In this document: piece after piece, positions 6,727 to 11,203 of the stretch
Layout: every line of letters starts with the position of its first letter
Numbering within the stretch: position 1 is the stretch's first letter
Assembly (NCBI GenBank): GCA_052145775.1
Contig: JBKQNY010000176.1
Location: 1 to 11,203, forward strand
Reading direction: 5' to 3'
From: CAVYPR01 sp052145775
Lineage (GTDB): Bacteria > Actinomycetota > Acidimicrobiia > Acidimicrobiales > RAAP-2
DNA length: 11,203 nt
The notes under the pieces: model-generated
Database searches by the model: none
What the model saw: the letters and a program-made list of their open reading frames with translations, nothing else
What the model was told of the DNA's origin: nothing
Made by a program: the position numbers and the translations under genes

Positions 6727-7365
6727 ATGGAGCGGGTCGACCGGGCGCTGGTGGGCGCCAGCTACGACGAGGTGGCCGGCGCCTACGCCACCCACTTCTC
6801 CGACGAGCTCGACCACAAGCCGCTCGACCGCGCCCTGCTCTCGGTTCTGGCCGAGGACGCCCGAGGCGGGGTCGTCGCCGACCTCGGGTGCGGCCCGGGC
6901 CACGTGGCGGCGTGGCTGGGCGAGCGCGGCGCCCGTACGGTGGGCGTCGACCTGTCGCCCGGAATGGTGGCCGAGGCGCGCCGCCTCCACCCCGATCTCG
7001 AGTTCCGGGTAGGCGACCTCTGCGACCTGCCGGCCGACGACGGCGAGTTCGCGGCGGCTGCCGTCCTGTACGCCATCATCCACCTGGGCCCGGGCGAGCT
7101 CGCCGACGCCATGGCCGAGCTCCGCCGGGTGCTGTCCCCCGGCGCCCCGGCCCTGGTCTCGTTCCACGTGGGGAGCGAGGTGCTGCACCGCAGCGAGTGG
7201 TGGGGCCACCGAGTCGACCTCGACTTCCGGTTCTTCCCCGTCGAGGAGGTGGTCGCCGCGGCCGAGGGCGCCGGCCTGGCCACCGAGGCCAGGATCGAGC
7301 GCAGCCCCCACCCCGAGGAGGTGGCCACCCGCCGCGCCTACCTGCTGCTGCGCCGCCCGGCCTGA
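6727..7365 (+). CDS. Class I SAM-dependent methyltransferase
   Basis: A 212-residue methyltransferase of the seven-strand Rossmann type (Methyltransf_11/25-like). Motif I is VVADLGCGPGHVAAWLG with DLGCGPG at 52-58. The acidic residue that binds the SAM ribose is Asp75 in VGVDLSPGM. A motif-III-like VGDLCDLPADDGEF and the motif-IV region AAVLYAIIHL follow, and ELRRVLSPGAPALVSFH is the usual strand after the active site. The N-terminal YDEVAGAYATHFSDEL is typical of small-molecule methyltransferases of this class. The substrate is unknown. It starts 34 bases after the cell-wall hydrolase stop, but has a possible promoter of its own. A cytoplasmic location is expected. Confidence 0.88.
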   Translation: MERVDRALVGASYDEVAGAYATHFSDELDHKPLDRALLSVLAEDARGGVVADLGCGPGHVAAWLGERGARTVGVDLSPGMVAEARRLHPDLEFRVGDLCDLPADDGEFAAAAVLYAIIHLGPGELADAMAELRRVLSPGAPALVSFHVGSEVLHRSEWWGHRVDLDFRFFPVEEVVAAAEGAGLATEARIERSPHPEEVATRRAYLLLRRPA

Positions 7366-7367
7366 CC

Positions 7368-7386
7368 AGGGCGGGTGCCGAGCCCT
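7368..7386 (+). terminator. Weak hairpin after the methyltransferase
   Basis: AGGGC (7368-7372) and GCCCT (7382-7386) form a 5-bp stem with a 9-base loop just after the stop codon, followed by a C-rich stretch and no T-run. Position supports termination; stem strength does not. Confidence 0.25.
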
Positions 7387-7468
7387 CCCCCGCGTCGGCC
7401 TCGCGCAGCATGCCCCCGAGAGACGCCACCCGCAGGTCGGGGCCCGGTGCCCGCCGGTGGGGCACTGG

Positions 7469-7474
7469 TAGGTT
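7469..7474 (+). promoter_or_regulatory. Candidate -10 element for leaderless oxidoreductase mRNA
   Basis: TAGGTT is followed by six bases (CGAGAG) and then GTG 7481. It fits the TANNNT consensus and has the same spacing as the elements before 3778 and 6727. CGAGAG is only a weak ribosome site, so leaderless translation is reasonable. Confidence 0.45.
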
Positions 7475-7480
7475 CGAGAG

Positions 7481-8329
7481 GTGCAGCTCGGCACGGTCGG
7501 AGTGTGGTGGAGTGGGTCCTGGTCGGTCGAGGACCGACCCGACGCAACTACCGGCGCCGAGCTGGAGGCCATGGGCTACGGGGCGCTCTGGTCGAGCGGC
7601 GGCTACCAGCCGGGCCTCTCCCCCCGCTTCGGCCGCCTCCTCGACGCCACCGCCACACTGGTCGTCGCCAGTGGCATCGTGAGCATCTGGGCCACCACTC
7701 CCGAGGCGATCGCCGGCGCCGTGGCCGACATCGAGGCCAAGCACCCCGGGCGGTTCCTCCTCGGTCTCGGGGCCAGCCACGCCGCGCTCGCCGCCGGCTA
7801 CGAGCGTCCCTACGCCCACATGGTGGGCTTCCTCGATGCGCTTGACGCCGGCGAGCCCACCGTCCCGGCGGACCGGCGCGTCCTCGCCGCCCTCGGTCCG
7901 CGGATGCTCGAGCTGGCCGCCCAACGGTCCGCCGGTGCACACCCGTACTTCGTGCCGGTCGAGCACACGGCCATGGCCCGCCGGGTCATGGGCGACGGCC
8001 CCCTGCTCGCACCGGAACTGACGGTCGTCCTTGAGCCCGATCCGAACTCGGCCCGCCAGCTGGCCAGGACCTTCACCACCGGGTACCTCGGGCTGCCCAA
8101 CTACGCCGACAACCTCCGCCGCTTCGGCTTCGACGACGACGACCTCGCGGGAGGTGGCAGCGACCGCCTGGTGGACGCCGTCGTCGCCTGGGGTGACGTC
8201 GAGGCCATCGCGGCGCGCGTCGGTGAGCACCGTGCCGCGGGGGCCGACCACGTCTGCCTCCAGGTGGTGGACGGCGGGGGCGGTTTCCCAATGGAGTCCT
8301 ACCGAGCGCTGGCGGCCGCCACGGCCTGA
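7481..8329 (+). CDS. LLM-class F420-dependent oxidoreductase (TIGR03620-like)
   Basis: A 282-residue luciferase-like (bacterial luciferase TIM-barrel) protein, resembling the MSMEG_4141/TIGR03620 group that is predicted to use coenzyme F420. Features seen are the first strand LGTVGVWW (3-10), GYGALWSSGGY (32-42), the strand LVVASGIVSIWATTP (60-74), HPGRFLLGLGASH (88-100), the VLAALGPRMLELAAQRSAGAHPYF block, and a C-terminal helix ending in FPMESYRALAAA. The Gly-rich LGLGASH region and ASGIVSIW strand are those that line the flavin/F420 pocket in the family. No signal peptide is present. The GTG at 7481 is chosen because the barrel's first strand begins two residues later and a TAGGTT element precedes it. 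The substrate is unknown, and the methyltransferase next door is not enough to define a pathway. F420 rather than FMN use is a family-based inference. Confidence 0.87.
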   Translation: MQLGTVGVWWSGSWSVEDRPDATTGAELEAMGYGALWSSGGYQPGLSPRFGRLLDATATLVVASGIVSIWATTPEAIAGAVADIEAKHPGRFLLGLGASHAALAAGYERPYAHMVGFLDALDAGEPTVPADRRVLAALGPRMLELAAQRSAGAHPYFVPVEHTAMARRVMGDGPLLAPELTVVLEPDPNSARQLARTFTTGYLGLPNYADNLRRFGFDDDDLAGGGSDRLVDAVVAWGDVEAIAARVGEHRAAGADHVCLQVVDGGGGFPMESYRALAAATA

Positions 8330-8470
8330 CGCTCTCGGGCGCGGAGCCGTAAGCCTATTGCACGTATTCACTGGGTCGACGGGGCGTCACTGACTTCGTG
8401 GATGGCGTCCTTCAAGTCGGGTATGGGCACTTCGTACCGGCTCTAGATCGGATCGGCACACGGCGCTTGG

Positions 8471-9379
8471 TCAATGGCGGAGGCGCAAGGCTCCCGACAG
8501 GCTGCGGCGACGCCGTCGACGCGGATGGAGCCGGCACCGCACGCGGAGCGCCGACGACAGCGACTCGAACTGGAGCGGGGGTTCGAGCGATACGGCCTCG
8601 CCGTCGAGGCCAACATTGACTTCGGCATCCGAGTCGACCTCGAAGGTCGGCACGGTCCACTGGCTCCAGCCCCGGAACAGCGGTCCTCCCGGCACGGCCA
8701 CCACCCCGAGCACGCCGCCGTCCATGTTTCCCCTGGTCTGCGGTGATCTCCTGGGGTCAAGATCGTAGGGGTTATTGGAAACCACGATGACGTCAACGCC
8801 GGCGCACGCCACACCGACGCCGTTCCTGTAGCGGAGATCGAAGGGCTCGGCACCGGGTCCGATCAATTCGGGCAGCATCTCGAGGATCGTCCTCAACTTC
8901 GCGTCGCGGTAGTCGGGCGATCTGACGATCTCCCCGTACAGTCCCAATGAGGCGTTATTCACGAACACCCGGCCGTTCACCCGAGCCAGGTCGACGCGGC
9001 GCTCGGTCGCCTCGAGAAAGGCGTCCAAGGCTCCGACGACGTCGTCACAATCGACGCCGAGATCGAGTGCGAAGTGGTTCCGCGTCCCTGCCGGGACGCA
9101 AACGTAGGGGACGTCGTGCTCGAATGCGACCGTAGCCACGGCGGCCTGGGTGCCGTCGCCTCCTGCTGCGCCGATCACCTCAGCGCCTCCGTCCACCGCT
9201 GCGGCCGCCACGCTCGCGATCTCTCTGCCGGGCTCGAGTACGACGGGTTCGATTCCTCGCAGCCGACAGTGCCGGACGAGGTCGTAATGGCGCGCGCTGC
9301 CGTCGCCGGACTTCGGGTTCACGATGAGGACCGGGGAATTCGGGCGTCGGATCACAACAGCACACAACCTTTCGTTCAC
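8471..9379 (-). CDS. Diacylglycerol-kinase-family lipid kinase
   Basis: A 302-residue protein of the DAGK/YegS/BmrU family, which phosphorylates diacylglycerol or related lipids with ATP at the inner membrane face. Signatures are VLIVNPKSGDG (17-27), the nucleotide-binding GGDGT (73-77) and PAGTRNHFALDLG (96-108). NNASLGLYGEIV, VSNNPYDLDPRR and VGLDGEAVSLEPPLQF then follow, the last being the usual DGE region of the C-terminal beta domain. The start is uncertain: GTG 9379 has no good ribosome site, and GTG 9355 lies downstream of AAAGG at a rather long distance. After the conserved ALRVR the protein ends in an unusual Arg-rich tail (HPRRRRRRS and about ten more residues). Base composition (about 62% GC in one counted 60-base stretch) is lower than in the genes to the left. 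It is divergent from a flippase-like protein, suggesting a shared role in lipid traffic. Confidence 0.9.
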   Translation of the reverse strand: MNERLCAVVIRRPNSPVLIVNPKSGDGSARHYDLVRHCRLRGIEPVVLEPGREIASVAAAAVDGGAEVIGAAGGDGTQAAVATVAFEHDVPYVCVPAGTRNHFALDLGVDCDDVVGALDAFLEATERRVDLARVNGRVFVNNASLGLYGEIVRSPDYRDAKLRTILEMLPELIGPGAEPFDLRYRNGVGVACAGVDVIVVSNNPYDLDPRRSPQTRGNMDGGVLGVVAVPGGPLFRGWSQWTVPTFEVDSDAEVNVGLDGEAVSLEPPLQFESLSSALRVRCRLHPRRRRRRSLSGALRLRH

Positions 9380-9452
9380 ATCGTGCGCCGAAACCTTACC
9401 GGTGCATCAGAGCCAGAGTTCCGACCGCCGATGGCGACCGCAGGAACGCAAT

Positions 9453-9468
9453 TGGGCACCGCTGCCCA
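9453..9468. repeat. Short perfect inverted repeat
   Basis: TGGGCA (9453-9458) and TGCCCA (9463-9468) flank the 4-base loop CCGC. It lies about 75 bases upstream of the lipid-kinase start. It could be an operator or a hairpin in a leader; it may be chance. Confidence 0.45.
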
Positions 9469-9484
9469 CCTACGTGGCCTCGAC

Positions 9485-9508
9485 GGCACGGGCCGATCGC
9501 GCCGTGCC
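9485..9508. repeat. Inverted repeat with 7-bp arms
   Basis: GGCACGG (9485-9491) and CCGTGCC (9502-9508) are perfect arms around a 10-base spacer that itself holds the palindrome CGATCG. The overall 24-base symmetric shape is like the binding site of a dimeric regulator, but no regulator gene is nearby. Confidence 0.5.
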
Positions 9509-9629
9509 TCATGGGAGTGGCAGGACCCAATGACCCCCAGGATGCCTTTGGTTCCTGAGTGGACGTCGGGGTTTACGCAGACTCACCTTGCTTCCGCAGT
9601 CGACCCGCTCGGCACACGAAACTCCCACT

Positions 9630-9661
9630 GACTCGGGCTTTGGTGACGCTTTTCCCGGGTC
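9630..9661. repeat. Imperfect inverted repeat with 8-bp arms
   Basis: GACTCGGG (9630-9637) pairs with CCCGGGTC (9654-9661) with one G-U type mismatch, across a 16-base loop. It is followed directly by CAACT-GCG-AGTTG (9661-9673), a second small inverted repeat. Function unknown. Confidence 0.4.
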
Positions 9662-9703
9662 AACTGCGAGTTGTGAGAATTCCAACGTCTCCCCTAGTCA
9701 TCA

Positions 9704-9737
9704 GGGAGCAGGCGGCACATCTCCGCTTCTGACTCCC
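9704..9737 (+). repeat. Extended stem-loop upstream of the flippase-like gene
   Basis: GGGAG-CAG-GCGG (9704-9715) pairs with CCGC-tt-CTG-a-CTCCC (9723-9737), giving 12 base pairs with a two-base and a one-base bulge and a 7-base loop. It is the strongest structure in the intergenic stretch. There is no T-run after it, though a C-run follows. It could end a short upstream transcript or sit in an untranslated leader. Confidence 0.45.
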
Positions 9738-9880
9738 CCCATCCGCTAGCCGAGGCTTGGAGGGCCGGGGGGCATGATGGGCGGTGGTGATTGCATGCTC
9801 CTGCGATACCGTCTACCGAGTCGAGACAGCCCTCAAGGGACCTGCCTCGAACCACCGGCGCCCAGAGGCAGAGAGGCACT

Positions 9881-10984
9881 GTGAGCCACCAGCCGGATAA
9901 GCGGGAGCCGGTGGCAGGGACGCCCCCCGACCCGGTCGCCGACAACCCCCGAACCACGCCCCGACATCTGGTCTTGCGGATCGCCATGCTCGTCGTCAGC
10001 GGCGTGGCCATCTACGTCTTGCTCCCGAGCGTGATCAAGGTGGTCGATGCCTGGCCCGAGCTGTCCAAAGCCAGCCCGGTGTGGCTGGCGGCTGCTCTTG
10101 GAGGCGAAGTGGTCAGCTTCGCCTGCAACTTCGCCCTCCAACGGCTTGTTCTTCGCACCAAGGGATGGTTTGCCGTGGTGACCGCCGGACTGGCCGGGAA
10201 CGCTCTGACCAACGCATTGCCAGCCGGCGATGCCGTCGGGGCCACCCTCCAATTCCGCATGCTCACTGCCGCAGGGGTGGATATGGACACCGCTGCCGGC
10301 GGGCTCACCGCCGCCTCCATTCTGGGCGTCGGTGCTCTTTTCGCCCTGCCCATCTTCACCCTCCCGGTGGTGCTGGGGAGCGTCCGCGTACAACCAGGCC
10401 TCCTCCACACCGCGCTCATCGGCCTTGGGGGGTTCGTTGTCTTCGCCCTCCTCGGATTCCTCGTCATGACCACCGACGCCCCTCTAGCCCGGTTCGGCCA
10501 AGGCGCCCAGTGGCTGTGGAATCACCTTCGGCGTCGTGGTCAACCCCTCACCGGCCTCGACCGGCGGCTTATCGAGCAGCGAAACCAGATCCGCACCGCG
10601 TTGGGCCGCCAGTGGCCCGCCGTCCTTGTCCTGACCGCCGGTCGGCTTGGCTTCGACTACCTCTGCTTGCTCTGCGTGCTGCGGGCGGTAGGCAGCCATG
10701 CCAACCCGGCCCTTGTGCTGCTGGCCTACGCCACCGCCGCGGTGCTGAGCTTGATCCCGGTGACCCCTGGTGGGCTCGGTGTGGTCGAAGCCAGTCTCAG
10801 CGGCATGCTCGTCCTCGCTGGCGTGAGCGCTGGAGCCGCCGTCATCGCCACGCTGGGCTATCGGTTAGCGCAGTACTGGCTCCCCCTGGTCGCCGGGGCC
10901 GTTGGTTACCTGATCTTTCGACGGCGCTACGGGCGGGTGAACTCCGCCAAGCCCGGCTACCCCAAGGGCCCGGCTACGTCGTGA
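9881..10984 (+). CDS. Flippase-like / lysylphosphatidylglycerol-synthase TM-domain membrane protein (UPF0104 type)
   Basis: With the GTG at 9881 the protein is 367 residues. This start is favoured because GAGAGG lies five bases upstream; the frame also opens from TTG 9791, but that adds 30 residues without family character. After a polar N-terminus of ~28 residues come about eight hydrophobic segments (roughly 29-50, 66-90, 96-125, 143-166, 174-196, 245-270, 276-312 and 316-346). Two family hallmarks are visible: NALPAGDAVGATLQFRM (111-127) and IPVTPGGLGVVEASL (292-306). These define the YbhN/AglD/MprF-flippase domain that moves lipids across the membrane. The soluble aminoacyl-transferase domain of true MprF is absent, so it is not a complete lysyl-PG synthase. 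The basic tail (FRRRYGRVNSAKPGY) is probably cytoplasmic. It is divergent from a diacylglycerol-kinase homologue. Confidence 0.9.
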   Translation: MSHQPDKREPVAGTPPDPVADNPRTTPRHLVLRIAMLVVSGVAIYVLLPSVIKVVDAWPELSKASPVWLAAALGGEVVSFACNFALQRLVLRTKGWFAVVTAGLAGNALTNALPAGDAVGATLQFRMLTAAGVDMDTAAGGLTAASILGVGALFALPIFTLPVVLGSVRVQPGLLHTALIGLGGFVVFALLGFLVMTTDAPLARFGQGAQWLWNHLRRRGQPLTGLDRRLIEQRNQIRTALGRQWPAVLVLTAGRLGFDYLCLLCVLRAVGSHANPALVLLAYATAAVLSLIPVTPGGLGVVEASLSGMLVLAGVSAGAAVIATLGYRLAQYWLPLVAGAVGYLIFRRRYGRVNSAKPGYPKGPATS

Positions 10985-11009
10985 GCGGGAAACCGGGAGC
11001 ACGCCACCC

Positions 11010-11203
11010 TCAATTTCGCCGGTTGAAGATGTTGAGGAAGAACAGAAAGCGAAAACGATCAGTGCCAACAGGGCGAAGAACGAGAGCCGGCCGATGGCCG
11101 ACAGGTCCCGCCGGGTCCCGTAGCCAACTGCCCCGAGGCCGGCCAGGAACAACGCGGTGGCGCCCCCCGCCTGCCAGAGCACCTCGGGATTGGTGCTCGC
11201 GTA
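11010..11203 (-). pseudogene. Bax-inhibitor-1-like membrane protein, 3' end, frame-disrupted and 5'-partial
   Basis: Reading leftward from the window edge gives YASTNPEVLWQAGGATALFLAGLGAVGYGTRRDLSAIGRLSFFALLALIVFA, two hydrophobic segments with the T(R/K)(R/K)DLS loop typical of the BI-1/YccA family. Near 11049-11051 this frame becomes Ser/Thr-rich and hydrophilic, and would run on through to 10865 inside the flippase-like gene. The neighbouring frame instead continues as FLFFLNIFNRRN and stops at 11010-11012, a hydrophobic end with a basic tail as expected for the C-terminus of this family. So one base is missing relative to a continuous gene. In intact relatives, as I recall them, a further ~60 residues (including the AYD/FD-containing segment) lie between these two parts, so an internal deletion is more likely than a single-base slip. 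The 5' part lies outside the window. It converges with the flippase-like gene 25 bases away. Confidence 0.6.

Larger units (their letters stand above)
9380..9880. other. Gene-free divergent intergenic region with several inverted repeats
   Basis: About 500 bases lie between the divergent lipid kinase and the flippase-like gene. Three counted 60-base blocks run 55-63% GC, clearly lower than neighbouring coding DNA. Open frames across it are uncoded-looking and carry no recognisable domain. Minus-strand TAAGGT (9393-9398) may be a -10 for the kinase; plus-strand TACCGT (9807-9812) is a possible -10 for the flippase-like gene, without a clear -35. Inverted repeats are listed separately. I saw no tRNA, tmRNA, RNase P or transposase signature. 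Confidence 0.6.

Noticed and set aside
7076..8371. A 431-codon minus-strand frame opposite the methyltransferase and oxidoreductase
   Set aside because: Low-complexity shadow of two recognisable genes, no domain seen.
9240..9262. A tRNA T-loop-like stretch (GGGTTCGATTCC)
   Set aside because: The flanking bases do not pair as a T-stem, there is no acceptor or anticodon arm, and it lies inside the lipid-kinase gene.
9565..9590. Possible insertion-sequence end (GTTTACGCAGACTCACC)
   Set aside because: I found no matching inverted copy, no target duplication and no transposase remnant in the window.
9074..9631. A 185-codon plus-strand frame reaching into the 9380-9880 gap
   Set aside because: More than half is antisense to the lipid kinase and the rest shows no recognisable motif or ribosome site.
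11040..11060. Programmed -1 ribosomal frameshift in the BI-1-like gene
   Set aside because: There is no X-XXY-YYZ slippery heptamer at the switch, and the missing family segment is better explained by deletion or sequence error.
1..11203. A novel defence, CRISPR, toxin-antitoxin or mobile system
   Set aside because: No spaced direct repeats, integrase/transposase, nuclease, reverse transcriptase or toxin-antitoxin pair could be recognised; the genes belong to known metabolic, cell-wall and membrane families.

Overview
The window is GC-rich, densely coded chromosomal DNA. Sixty-base samples I counted run about 72-77% GC in the genes of the first two thirds. The gene set is a WS/DGAT-type acyltransferase, an F420-type luciferase-like oxidoreductase, GTG starts and leaderless-looking promoters. 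Together these suggest a high-GC actinobacterium, possibly Acidimicrobiia, but the assignment is inferred from style and gene content only. I see no rRNA, tRNA, CRISPR array, intact insertion sequence or phage/defence cassette.

Layout. (1) 2-817 (+): the 3' part of a LOG/TIGR00730 nucleotide-binding protein, entering from the left edge. (2) 938-2419 (+): a WS/DGAT wax ester/triacylglycerol synthase. It converges on a three-gene minus-strand operon: AlkK-like acyl-CoA ligase (5679-4051), a 74-residue coiled-coil protein (4040-3816) and a large alpha/beta hydrolase (3778-2429). The two convergent units share a perfect 10-bp hairpin that contains both stop codons. (3) 5760-6692 (+): an exported lytic transglycosylase plus NlpC/P60 cell-wall hydrolase, divergent from the ligase. 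It is followed by a small SAM methyltransferase (6727-7365) and a TIGR03620-like F420-dependent oxidoreductase (7481-8329). (4) 8471-9379 (-): a diacylglycerol-kinase-type lipid kinase. A roughly 500-bp gene-free, less GC-rich stretch with several inverted repeats separates it from a divergent flippase-like membrane protein (9881-10984, +). (5) 11010-11203 (-): the end of a Bax-inhibitor-1-like membrane protein gene, which appears broken by a frameshift or an internal deletion.

How the genes may work together. Region 2 reads as a neutral-lipid module: the ligase activates fatty acids to acyl-CoA, the WS/DGAT esterifies them into storage lipid, and the hydrolase could release them. Region 4 pairs a lipid kinase with a polytopic flippase-like protein, which suggests phospholipid or glycolipid handling. 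These links are inferred from family membership and adjacency. I found no convincing new multi-gene system. The points most worth a second look are the broken BI-1 gene, the 15-bp tandem repeat in the hydrolase, the repeated TANNNT-N6-start promoter pattern, the shared stop-codon hairpin and the structured intergenic region at 9380-9880.
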